Assembly: GCA_964420835.1 (NCBI GenBank)
Contig: CAYQUO010000005.1
Span: 117,184 to 181,183, forward strand
Length of the DNA stretch: 64,000 bases
Direction: 5' to 3'
Source: CAYQUO01 sp964420835
GTDB taxonomy: Bacteria > Chloroflexota > Anaerolineae > Anaerolineales > Anaerolineaceae
The notes below the pieces were generated by a model. The model made no database searches, had not been told where the DNA came from, and saw only the letters and a program-made list of their open reading frames with translations. The position numbers and the translations under genes were made by a program. How positions within the stretch are numbered: the first letter of the stretch is position 1; each line of letters starts with the position of its first letter. This document shows positions 16,165-24,433 of the stretch, piece by piece.

Positions 16165-17669
16165 CAGGTACCAGCAAAAGAGAGGTTAATTCGGAATGGC
16201 AGAAATGGCAATCGATGCCACCATTTCGGATGCAGAACGATTTCCGGTGGTGAGGTTGAGGCGATTAAATTCTGAATGACCAAAGATGCCTCCTCAGATC
16301 GCTTCCCGGTTATTTCAGGTATGATGGTATTCAGTGGGTGGGCAGGCTGGATCGTCCTGGTTGTTTTTATCTTCCACGACGCCATACCTTCCCCAAATTC
16401 AAAATCACCGATCATCTCATTTTTCTCCGACCCATTTTCTGCTTTGAACCCTTCTGGCAGGGAAGCATCCATGGCGGATATCACTGCCCGGGTTTCATCG
16501 GCTTTTAAATAGGCCATTACACTTATTCTTCCAGTAATGGAAAGCATGAGGGTATCACCGGCGCTGCCTGCAGGCGGGTGTCTGGTTTCATCCATCAACT
16601 CATCCACAACAAGGGACTGGGGGATGATCACCTGATCTTCTGTAACTTCCTGCCGTATCTCACGCAATGCTTTCTCCCGCAGTTGGTGCATTACCCGGTT
16701 AAATAATTGTTCATAATCGGCATCGCTTGGTGCTGCAACTCTTCTTTCGGTTCCGCCGGAAAACGATTCCGGGTTCGTTACATTTGCCTGTAATCCAACT
16801 TCACCCTCTATGGCTCGTACTTCATTTGCCTCCAAATTCCCCACGGGTCCTGGCACAACTGAACGGACCTTAACGGTCTGGGTGGTATTAACACCCGGAG
16901 GTAGTTGAATGGTTTGAATGGTCTCAAAGCGAATGGGGGAATTGCCAATGGATAGCACTACTGTTCCCTTTGGGATGAATATTTCTTCCGTGGTCAGGTT
17001 TGTGAATTCGACATAACCACTGGCATACTCTTCCGGGATCGTCGCATTGCCAGTAGTTTGCGTTTGCCCTTCTGCTTCTACAACAACATTCAACACATCC
17101 GCCGGGATTGCACCATAAATACTGGGGGAACGCGTGGAAGGACTCGCCCGAATTTCCATTACCAGAACCTGTTGTGATCTTAATGGATGGATCGTAATCT
17201 CAGCACTGGGCAACATGAAAAAACTCATCACGAGGAGGGCCAGCAGCGCAATGGCGAACCAGATAGCTGAATGCTGTTTTGAGAATTCACCTCCAATAAT
17301 CACCCTGTCACCTTGTGATACGGGTTTGGTCCATTCCCTTGAACGGGCTGGTTTGCGAAAAGGGATAAATTTTTTATTGCGGAAATAATTCCATTTACCT
17401 GCCCTAGCTTCAGATGTTCCTGGAAAACATGGGATGGAAAGCGCTTCGGCTTCAGCACGGAGATCATCAGGCAAACCGACGAAAGCAGGCTGCACACCAT
17501 CCTTGAGGCAGGATCGCAGGAGCAGAACCAGATCCAACCGATCCCTTATTACCCTTCCTCTCCTTGGCCAAACAATAATAACCCGTTGCGCATCAAGGAG
17601 TGTAATTTTTCCCCGAATGGAATTCAGGTCGTCGTAACTTTCCAATTGGAGCAATTTCGCCTCTTTCAT
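16164..17669 (-). CDS. TM-anchored baseplate-J-like envelope protein
   Basis: The 501-residue protein has a cytoplasmic N-terminal part (about 1-135) with a nucleotide-binding-like segment VIIVWPRRGRVIRDRLDL. One transmembrane helix follows (about 136-155, WFAIALLALLVMSFFML), then a large extracytoplasmic part. The latter has beta-rich blocks similar to the baseplate J/gp47 family seen in Chloroflexota proteins: AEGQTQTTGNATIPEEYASG, GYVEFTNLTTEEIFIPKGT and VPGPVGNLEANEV. No phage genes are nearby, so this is a cellular protein. The role is unknown; the position next to mltG suggests envelope work. A -10 box lies only 10 nt before its ATG, implying a very short leader. Confidence 0.6.
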   Translation of the reverse strand: MKEAKLLQLESYDDLNSIRGKITLLDAQRVIIVWPRRGRVIRDRLDLVLLLRSCLKDGVQPAFVGLPDDLRAEAEALSIPCFPGTSEARAGKWNYFRNKKFIPFRKPARSREWTKPVSQGDRVIIGGEFSKQHSAIWFAIALLALLVMSFFMLPSAEITIHPLRSQQVLVMEIRASPSTRSPSIYGAIPADVLNVVVEAEGQTQTTGNATIPEEYASGYVEFTNLTTEEIFIPKGTVVLSIGNSPIRFETIQTIQLPPGVNTTQTVKVRSVVPGPVGNLEANEVRAIEGEVGLQANVTNPESFSGGTERRVAAPSDADYEQLFNRVMHQLREKALREIRQEVTEDQVIIPQSLVVDELMDETRHPPAGSAGDTLMLSITGRISVMAYLKADETRAVISAMDASLPEGFKAENGSEKNEMIGDFEFGEGMASWKIKTTRTIQPAHPLNTIIPEITGKRSEEASLVIQNLIASTSPPEIVLHPKWWHRLPFLPFRINLSFAGT

Positions 17670-17679
17670 CCTGTGGCAA

Positions 17680-17685
17680 ATTATA
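17680..17685 (-). promoter_or_regulatory. -10 box for the baseplate-J-like/ruvX/mltG group
   Basis: The minus strand reads ATGTATAATTT. The TATAAT ends 10 nt before the ATG at 17669, so the predicted 5' leader is only about 3-4 nt. Confidence 0.45.
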
Positions 17686-17762
17686 CATTACAGGAATAAT
17701 AGCCCGTCGTGGTTTTATTATCATCAGAACCCATGATTCACCAGGGGGAAACAATGTTGCAT

Positions 17763-17768
17763 TATAAT
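17763..17768 (+). promoter_or_regulatory. -10 box for the lipoprotein gene
   Basis: TTGCATTATAATAAT contains a perfect TATAAT. It would start transcription near 17775, leaving about 26 nt with AGAGG before the ATG at 17801. Confidence 0.45.
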
Positions 17769-17800
17769 AATTGCAGGGCTCAATATGCAGAGGCGTTGCC

Positions 17801-18622
17801 ATGCAAAAATATTGCATCGTTCTGATAATTTTGATCTTAATGATTTCCTGTAATTTCTTCAATCCTGGATCAGCAACAAAAACCCCTGATCTGATAGGCA
17901 CTGCCGTCCAGGCAACAATGGTGGCTCGCATTACCGAAACTCCCTCTTCTTCATCATCTGACACACAAGAGGCAACGCCTATTGTGGTCCTCACAGCCGC
18001 AATAACCCCAACGGAGGTAATCACCACCACACCAGACAGTCAAAAACCAGCAATTGGTGACCCCATCCTGAAGGACACGTTGTCTTCCGGCAATGGGTTT
18101 GGTCTTGCAGGAAGCAGTTACTCAGATGATGTTGCCACAGCCAGTGTTGCCAATGGTGTTCTGACCCTCAGCACCAATTCCACCACAGGCTGGCGCACCT
18201 GGCGCGTTCGCCCTCCTGAGTTTTCAGACGCCTACCTGGAGGGCAGCCTTAAAGCAACTTTCTGCGCATCATCGGACCTGTATGGATTGGTATTTCGAGC
18301 ACCTGATTACACGTCTGGCAAGGGATACTATTTTGGAGTAACGTGTGATGGCAGGTATTCATTGTCCAAGTGGGAAGATAGTAAAACGACTTCCCTTGTA
18401 AGCCTGGCCGGAGACCCGGTGATTGAGCAGGGAGCTGGAAAGACCAACCGCCTTGGGATTCTGGCAAAAGGGAGTTCACTCAAGCTATACGTCAATGATA
18501 AACTCCTGCAGGAAGTGACGGACGGTACTTTTTCCAAAGGATACTTTGGGGTCTTTGTGGGGGGATTCAGCGGGGGCTTGTCTGTCGACCTGGATGAGAT
18601 CGCTTATTGGAACGCGCCTTAG
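17801..18622 (+). CDS. Lipoprotein with a LamG-like beta domain
   Basis: From ATG 17801 the N-terminus is a lipoprotein signal: a hydrophobic run then LMIS-Cys17, so it should be anchored by lipid on the outer face of the membrane. A Ser/Thr/Pro-rich spacer (about 25-85) leads to a globular C-terminal domain. That domain has the pattern of concanavalin-like LamG/DUF1080 folds (GLVFRAPDYTSGKGYYFGV, NRLGILAKGSSLKLYVNDK, GYFGVFVGGF, DEIAYW). Such domains bind carbohydrate or mediate adhesion; no ligand can be named. The frame is open 30 bases upstream, but the signal-peptide logic and AGAGG favour 17801. Confidence 0.7.
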   Translation: MQKYCIVLIILILMISCNFFNPGSATKTPDLIGTAVQATMVARITETPSSSSSDTQEATPIVVLTAAITPTEVITTTPDSQKPAIGDPILKDTLSSGNGFGLAGSSYSDDVATASVANGVLTLSTNSTTGWRTWRVRPPEFSDAYLEGSLKATFCASSDLYGLVFRAPDYTSGKGYYFGVTCDGRYSLSKWEDSKTTSLVSLAGDPVIEQGAGKTNRLGILAKGSSLKLYVNDKLLQEVTDGTFSKGYFGVFVGGFSGGLSVDLDEIAYWNAP

Positions 18623-18638
18623 AACCCGGTGATTCATA

Positions 18639-19217
18639 ATGCCATTAATGACCCCATCGAGAGAAAAGGCAATCCGGATTGCCCGGGAAACCCTTTCACA
18701 AGATCCTGTATTTCTGGACACGGAGACAACCGGCTTGGATCGGAATGCGGAAATTGTCGAAATCGCAGTGGTTGATGGAAATGACAAGGTGATCGTTGAT
18801 ACATTGGTGCGTCCAAAACGAACCATCCCTCTATCTGCGTCAGCCATTCACCATATTACAAACGAACAAACAGCAAGTGCCCCCACCTGGCCAATCCTGT
18901 GGCAGACCCTTAAAAAATCGTTGGCAGATCGCTTAATCATTGCATACAACGCAGATTTTGACCAGCAAATGATGAAGCAATCCATGGAGACATACCGACT
19001 TCCCTGGCGGGACAGGCTGAATTTCTTCTGCGCCATGAAACTCTATGCTGAATACATTGGGGAATGGGATGCACGTTCCAGGTCCTTCCGATACTGTTCC
19101 TTGGAAAAAGCAAGAGAAAACCAAGGGTTATCCAGCCCAAACTCCCATCGTGCAGCGGATGATGCCCGCCTTGTCAGGGAGTTAATGAATTCGATTGCAA
19201 ACTCCAAATCCTTGTAG
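18639..19217 (+). CDS. DnaQ-like 3'-5' exonuclease (DEDDh)
   Basis: The 192-residue protein has all DEDDh exonuclease motifs: FLDTETTGL with Asp27 and Glu29, AYNADFDQQMM with the third acidic residue, and HRAADDAR with the final His and Asp. It is a stand-alone exonuclease domain without a polymerase or helicase part, like the epsilon-type or RNase T-type proteins. It begins 17 bp after the lipoprotein gene and is followed 54 bp later by the helicase-nuclease cluster, so a role in DNA-end trimming is plausible but not shown. Confidence 0.88.
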   Translation: MPLMTPSREKAIRIARETLSQDPVFLDTETTGLDRNAEIVEIAVVDGNDKVIVDTLVRPKRTIPLSASAIHHITNEQTASAPTWPILWQTLKKSLADRLIIAYNADFDQQMMKQSMETYRLPWRDRLNFFCAMKLYAEYIGEWDARSRSFRYCSLEKARENQGLSSPNSHRAADDARLVRELMNSIANSKSL

Positions 19218-19271
19218 GCTTCAGCATTATTTGGCGGCAACCGGAATTAATATTTTTAATAATTACCATTC

Positions 19272-21374
19272 ATGATACTAAGTCCCGAGCAGGTGAAAAA
19301 TGTTACCTTCCCATTAACTGGGCAATTATTCCTGGAAGGCCCTGTTGGAAGTGGGAAGACCACCACGGCAGTTCACCGAATACTCCATCTGATAAACAGG
19401 GGTGTACCAGCTGACAAGATCCTCGTCCTGTTGCCTCAAAGAACCCTGGTCGAGCCTTACGTGCGCATGGAGCAAAGTTCAGAATTTCCGGACGGTGGAA
19501 AGTTGGAAATTCTCACCCTGGGTGGATTGGCGCAGAGATCAATAACCCTGTTTTGGCCAATGGTTGCCGCTGAAGCGGGTTTCCGTTTTCCTCACCGTCC
19601 ACCGGTTTACCTGACCCTGGAAACGGCCCAATATTTTCTATCCACGATCGTAACCCCCCTGCTCTCAGAGGGCTACTTCTCGTCACTGACGATCGACCGA
19701 AACAGGTTGCTCAGCCAGATATTGGATAACCTGAACAAGGCAGCCGTGGCTGGATTCCCTGTTGAAGATATTGCAGGGAGACTAAAAGCGTCCTGGGTGG
19801 GAGATCCCTCCCAATTTCATCTTTACGATGAAGCCCAGGAATGTGCTTTGCGGTTCAGAAATTTTTGTTTTCAGAACAACCTTTTGGATTATTCATTGCA
19901 ATTAAAAACTTTTATTGAGAATATTTGGTCTTCCCACCTCTGTCAGAATTACCTGGCCGCCAAATACCGTCATCTGGTTTACGATAATATTGAAGAAGAC
20001 GTACCCGTTGCCCATGATGTGGTTGAACAATGGCTTCCAACTTTTGAATCTGTCTTGCTGGTCAGGGATCACGGGGGTGGATATCGCACATTCCTAGGTG
20101 CTGATCCTGAATCTGCCAACCGTTTCACCCATCTTATTCCCTTAAACCATTCCCTTGAAGGCTCCTGGATAACACACAATCATCTTCAAGACCTGGGTAC
20201 TTCTTTGGTAAAAGAGATAGCCCACAATCCATCGAACCCGGGACCAGATACACGCCTTGCATTCGAAGTGATCCACAGCCGGTTCATCCCACAAATGCTT
20301 GAATGGGTGGCTCAAAGGATCTCCCGGTATATCCAAGACGAGAAGGTGAATCCGGGCGAGATCGTCATCCTGTCACCATATTTATCGGACAGCCTTCGGT
20401 TTTCGCTGGCAGCCTATCTTGAGGCATTCTCCGTTCCATCACGTTCTTACAGACCCTCCCGGAGTCTTAAAGAAGAGCCAATCGTAAAATGTCTTCTCAC
20501 CTTTGCCCGCCTGGCACACCCGGAATGGAATTTACCTGTTTCAATCGCTGATGTCCGGGATGCACTTTACCTTTCGTTGGAAGGTATTGATATGGTAAGG
20601 GCGGACCTGTTGAGTCGCATCGTTTTCCGAACAAGCCAGCAAACCGCCTTGGGAAAATTTGATCAACTTCTTCCAACAATCCAGGAAAGGGTTGGTTACG
20701 CGCTCGGAGAACAATACGAAAGCATTCGGAACTGGCTGGTCTCTTATTGCCAGAATGAACCAGCTGCTTTGGATGTTTTTCTTGCCAGGCTCTTTGGCGA
20801 AGTGCTTTCACAACCTGGGTTTGGCTTCCACGTGGACTTTGAAGCGGCTTCCATCGCTGCCCGCCTCATCGATTCGATCCGCAAATTTCGCAGCGCGACC
20901 AGGTCAATGTTTTCTGATAAGGAGATACTTTTTGGAAGGGAATATCAACTGATGCTTTCCAGCGGTGTTATTGCAGCCCAATATTGGATGGGCCCTATTG
21001 AAGAAACAAATACCGTCTATCTTTTGCCTGCGCATACATTCCTGATGTCCAATCATCCCGCAACGATCCAATTTTGGTTGAACATCGGCAGCCCGGGATG
21101 GTGGGAACGTCTCTACCAACCCTTGACACATCCTCATGTGCTTAGCCGGCGTTGGCAGAAATCCTCTCCCTGGACTGATCGTGATGAAGTCGCCTACAAC
21201 CAAACTTCCCTGGCCCGACTGGTCGCCGGGTTAATTGAACGATGCCGGCAGAAGATCTATTTTTGCACCTCAGAAATAAATGAAAGCGGCGATGAAACCC
21301 GTGGGCCATTGTTGCTGGCAATACAAACCCTATTAAAAAGGATGATAGAGATCCCGGATGTCCACCGTGTTTAA
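19272..21374 (+). CDS. AddB/UvrD-like helicase subunit with degenerate motif II
   Basis: The 700-residue SF1-type protein has an intact Walker A, GPVGSGKTT at 23-31. The Walker B position reads YDNIEED (Asp238-Asn-Ile-Glu-Glu), where active UvrD proteins have DExQD. The following LVRDHGGGYRTFLGADPESANRF corresponds to the motif III region. No clear motif V/VI or C-terminal nuclease is visible. This resembles the inactivated-helicase subunit of AddAB-type complexes (AddB), which scans for Chi or has structural roles, but lacks AddB's own nuclease domain. The next helicase gene starts 17 bp inside its 3' end, pointing to coupled translation of partner subunits. Confidence 0.7.
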   Translation: MILSPEQVKNVTFPLTGQLFLEGPVGSGKTTTAVHRILHLINRGVPADKILVLLPQRTLVEPYVRMEQSSEFPDGGKLEILTLGGLAQRSITLFWPMVAAEAGFRFPHRPPVYLTLETAQYFLSTIVTPLLSEGYFSSLTIDRNRLLSQILDNLNKAAVAGFPVEDIAGRLKASWVGDPSQFHLYDEAQECALRFRNFCFQNNLLDYSLQLKTFIENIWSSHLCQNYLAAKYRHLVYDNIEEDVPVAHDVVEQWLPTFESVLLVRDHGGGYRTFLGADPESANRFTHLIPLNHSLEGSWITHNHLQDLGTSLVKEIAHNPSNPGPDTRLAFEVIHSRFIPQMLEWVAQRISRYIQDEKVNPGEIVILSPYLSDSLRFSLAAYLEAFSVPSRSYRPSRSLKEEPIVKCLLTFARLAHPEWNLPVSIADVRDALYLSLEGIDMVRADLLSRIVFRTSQQTALGKFDQLLPTIQERVGYALGEQYESIRNWLVSYCQNEPAALDVFLARLFGEVLSQPGFGFHVDFEAASIAARLIDSIRKFRSATRSMFSDKEILFGREYQLMLSSGVIAAQYWMGPIEETNTVYLLPAHTFLMSNHPATIQFWLNIGSPGWWERLYQPLTHPHVLSRRWQKSSPWTDRDEVAYNQTSLARLVAGLIERCRQKIYFCTSEINESGDETRGPLLLAIQTLLKRMIEIPDVHRV

Positions 21375-23622
21375 ACCCAGGCCTATGCAAAAGGCTGTAA
21401 TGGAATACGTTGGGGGAAAAATGGGTGTTTCCGCCGTACCGGGAAGTGGCAAGACGCAAACCCTGTCCGCCTTGGCAGCACGCCTCGTTTTGGACGGATC
21501 CCTGCAAGACCATCAGGAAGTCCTGATCGTCACGCTTGTAAATTCAGCAGTAGAAAATTTCACCACACGAATGACAGGCATGCTCTCCAAATACGGGTTG
21601 CTCCCGGGGATGGGCTACCGTGTACGGACACTGCATGGCTTGGCCCACGACATTGTTAAGGAGCGACCGGACCTGGCAGGCCTTTCCGATAAGTTCACGA
21701 TCGTGGACGAAAGGGAGGCATATTCCATCCTGGAAAGCACGACCCTTGATTGGCTGAAAACACACACTCAAATCATCCATGACCATTCAAAACCGGAACT
21801 GGATGCCTTTAAAAACCCAAAACTCTTCAGATCCTGGCAAAACTTGTTAATCGATATTGCTGGAAGTTTTATAAAAACAGCCAAAGACTTGCAAGCCGCT
21901 CCATCTGTTGTTCAGGAAATGGTAAACGATCATTTTTCCGAACACCCTTTTTTAACCATGGGCTCTGAAATTTATACAGATTACCAGCATGCGCTTAACT
22001 ATCGCAATGCAGTCGATTTCGATGATCTGATCCGCCTGGCTTTACAGGCAATCCAGACTGATCAAGAATACCTTCATCGCCTTCGGTCTAAATGGCCGTA
22101 CATCCTGGAAGATGAAGCCCAGGACAGCAGCCGGACGCAGGAGAACATCCTCCGGTTGCTTGCCGGAGAGAGTGGAAATTGGGTGCGGGTGGGTGATCCA
22201 AACCAGGCTATTTATGAAACTTTCACAACAGCCAGCCCGGATTTTCTGAGGAACTTTCTAAAAGAGCCTGGCGTGGTGTCGCGTAGTTTGCCAAATTCCG
22301 GTCGTTCTACCCACAGCATCATGTGGCTGGCAAACAGCCTGGTGGAATGGAGCATGAAGGATCATCCCAATCCATTGCTCGGTGGAGCACTAACCCTCCC
22401 ATATATTGAGCCCACACCTCCCGGAGACCCACAGCCCAATCCACAGGATCAACCTGAAGCGATCCATCTAATCATGAGGAAATACAGTCCTGAACAAGAG
22501 GTTGCGGTGGTTGCACAATCTGTTCAAAAATGGCTAGAAATGAATGGCGACCAGACACTGGTTATCCTGGTCCCGCGAAACGAACGTGGCGCCAGAATGG
22601 TCGAAGAGCTTCAAAAGATCGGCATCGAGCCCATCGAGCTCCTGCGTAGCAGCCAATCCACCCGCAGAACAACCGGTTTGCTAGCAACCATTTTGCGTGC
22701 TCTTGCGGAACCATCCAATTCCAGGTGGTTGCAGAACCTGTATTATTCCCTGGGTGATTGGGGAACTTTCGAGGGCGACTCTAAAGTCACGCGGGATCAG
22801 GTCTCTGTATATCTCAAACGCTGTTCGAACCTGGAAGATTATCTGTGGCCGCGCCCGGAGCGGGACTGGCTGAAGAAACTTGAGAATGAGGGAATCCCAG
22901 AAATATGCATCATCCATTTGCTCCAACTGCGAACAATGATCCGCAAATGGCAGCCTGCCGCCTTGCTCCCGCCCGACCAGGTTCTGTTGACAGTATCGCG
23001 CGATCTGTTCACCAACCCTGGTGATATTGCCCTGGCTCATAAACTGGCTTTATCACTGGAACGTTCCACCAGAACAAACCCGGAATGGGGGCTGGTTGAC
23101 TTCGCCATCGAACTTGAAGGCATTGCCAACAACCGCCGTAAATATTCAACATTCAATGAAGAAGATACCGGGTTCAACCCCGATGATTACCCCGGTAAAG
23201 TAGTCGTTGCCACCATCCACAAAGCCAAAGGTTTGGAATGGGACAAGGTTTACATGCTTTCCGCCAATCAGTACGACTTTCCTTCCGCACTTCCAGGCGA
23301 TCAATTCATCTCCGAGAAGTGGTGCGTTCAGGATCGGTTGAACCTTCAGGCTGAAACATTGGCTACCCTCAAAGCTGGACTGTCCAGGGATCTCCTTTCG
23401 CCATACCAGGAAATGGGCAATGCAACACGCGAAGCAAGGATCGATTATGTAAAAGAGCGGCTACGCCTGTTTTATGTGGGTATAACTCGTGCTAGGAAGG
23501 AACTGGTCATCACGTGGAATACTGGCAAATCGGCAGGGGGTGAGCCAAATAGTCAGCCTGCACAGGCATTGATTGCATTGTCACATTTATGGGAAAAATC
23601 CAACCATGCCGCTGCCAATTAA
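21358..23622 (+). CDS. UvrD/AddA-like SF1A helicase without nuclease domain
   Basis: The 754-residue protein has the full helicase set: Walker A VPGSGKT near 28-33, motif II EDEAQD with Asp252-Glu253, motif III VGDPNQAIYETF, motif V VVATIHKAKGLEWDKVYML, and motif VI FYVGITRARKEL. It should be an active 3'-5' translocase. It ends about 40 residues after motif VI, so the RecB/AddA C-terminal nuclease is absent. That activity appears to be supplied by the overlapping next gene. It starts inside the AddB-like gene. Together the three overlapping genes look like a split AddAB-type machine. Confidence 0.88.
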   Translation: MSTVFKPRPMQKAVMEYVGGKMGVSAVPGSGKTQTLSALAARLVLDGSLQDHQEVLIVTLVNSAVENFTTRMTGMLSKYGLLPGMGYRVRTLHGLAHDIVKERPDLAGLSDKFTIVDEREAYSILESTTLDWLKTHTQIIHDHSKPELDAFKNPKLFRSWQNLLIDIAGSFIKTAKDLQAAPSVVQEMVNDHFSEHPFLTMGSEIYTDYQHALNYRNAVDFDDLIRLALQAIQTDQEYLHRLRSKWPYILEDEAQDSSRTQENILRLLAGESGNWVRVGDPNQAIYETFTTASPDFLRNFLKEPGVVSRSLPNSGRSTHSIMWLANSLVEWSMKDHPNPLLGGALTLPYIEPTPPGDPQPNPQDQPEAIHLIMRKYSPEQEVAVVAQSVQKWLEMNGDQTLVILVPRNERGARMVEELQKIGIEPIELLRSSQSTRRTTGLLATILRALAEPSNSRWLQNLYYSLGDWGTFEGDSKVTRDQVSVYLKRCSNLEDYLWPRPERDWLKKLENEGIPEICIIHLLQLRTMIRKWQPAALLPPDQVLLTVSRDLFTNPGDIALAHKLALSLERSTRTNPEWGLVDFAIELEGIANNRRKYSTFNEEDTGFNPDDYPGKVVVATIHKAKGLEWDKVYMLSANQYDFPSALPGDQFISEKWCVQDRLNLQAETLATLKAGLSRDLLSPYQEMGNATREARIDYVKERLRLFYVGITRARKELVITWNTGKSAGGEPNSQPAQALIALSHLWEKSNHAAAN

Positions 23623-24433
23623 TTTTTCCTACACGCAGACCAATCTCCAGGATTATCTGGATTGTCCTCGACGCTTTGAGCTCCGTCATATTCTTCACCA
23701 GGAATGGCCAGCATTGGAAAGCGAACCAGTCCTCGAACATGAGCAGTTCATTGAACAAGGAATTCTCTTTCACCAACGAATACACCAGTTGATATCCGGC
23801 ATTCCTCAACAGCACCTGGTTGATTCGCAACTTTCGACGGATTTTCAACGCTGGTGGCAGAATTTCGTGATATGCAACCCTTTAAAAGACCTCCCCGCAC
23901 GACTTTACCCCGAATACACGCTTACTGCCCATTTGGGAACACATAAAGTCTCTGCTAAGTTTGATCTGTTGGCGATCGATCCGGGTAAAGCATTTATCAT
24001 CCTGGATTGGAAAACCTCACAAAAACGCACCCCGGCAAGTGTTTTAACCACCCGGGTCCAGTCCCGTTTATATCCGATCCTCCTTGTAAAAGCCGGTTCG
24101 CATCTCAATAACCTGCAAAGGATTCCACCCCACCAGGTCAATATGCAATACTGGTTTGCCGATTATCCATCTAGCCCGGAGATCATCATCTACAGCCAGG
24201 AGAAATATGACTCGGACCTTCAATTTCTTCAACAAATCATGCAGGAGATTGAGAACCTGCCGGCAGGGCAATTCCAAATCACACACGATGAAAAGCGTTG
24301 CCGGTACTGCCAATACCGTTCCCTTTGTAGACGTGGGGTAACAGCCGGTTACCAGGATGATTTGGAGGATAATACCAACCTTGAGATGCCCCTTGAAGTA
24401 GATTTTGAACACCTTGGGGAAATTCCGTTTTGA
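23606..24433 (+). CDS. Fe-S PD-(D/E)XK nuclease (AddB/Cas4-type domain)
   Basis: From ATG 23606 the protein is 275 residues. The nuclease core has Asp120 (KFDLLA), then Asp134-Trp-Lys136 (ILDWKTS), the PD-(D/E)XK catalytic pattern. A QSRLYP motif follows, matching the QxxxY of the RecB nuclease family. Four cysteines are placed as in AddB and Cas4 Fe-S nucleases: Cys20 (LDCPRRFEL) near the N-terminus and Cys232, Cys235, Cys241 near the C-terminus. No CRISPR array or other cas gene is in the window, so a Cas4 role is unlikely. The gene overlaps the helicase stop by 17 bp and recJ by 4 bp. An in-frame ATG at 23573 is possible but less likely. Confidence 0.88.
   Translation: MPLPINFSYTQTNLQDYLDCPRRFELRHILHQEWPALESEPVLEHEQFIEQGILFHQRIHQLISGIPQQHLVDSQLSTDFQRWWQNFVICNPLKDLPARLYPEYTLTAHLGTHKVSAKFDLLAIDPGKAFIILDWKTSQKRTPASVLTTRVQSRLYPILLVKAGSHLNNLQRIPPHQVNMQYWFADYPSSPEIIIYSQEKYDSDLQFLQQIMQEIENLPAGQFQITHDEKRCRYCQYRSLCRRGVTAGYQDDLEDNTNLEMPLEVDFEHLGEIPF

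Noticed and set aside
16164..17669. Prophage or T6SS baseplate remnant
   Set aside because: No other phage or secretion genes are nearby, the protein has a membrane anchor, and it sits in a housekeeping gene group.
23606..24433. Cas4 of a CRISPR system
   Set aside because: The Fe-S nuclease fold fits Cas4 and AddB alike, but no repeat array or other cas gene is present, and the gene is coupled to UvrD-type helicases.
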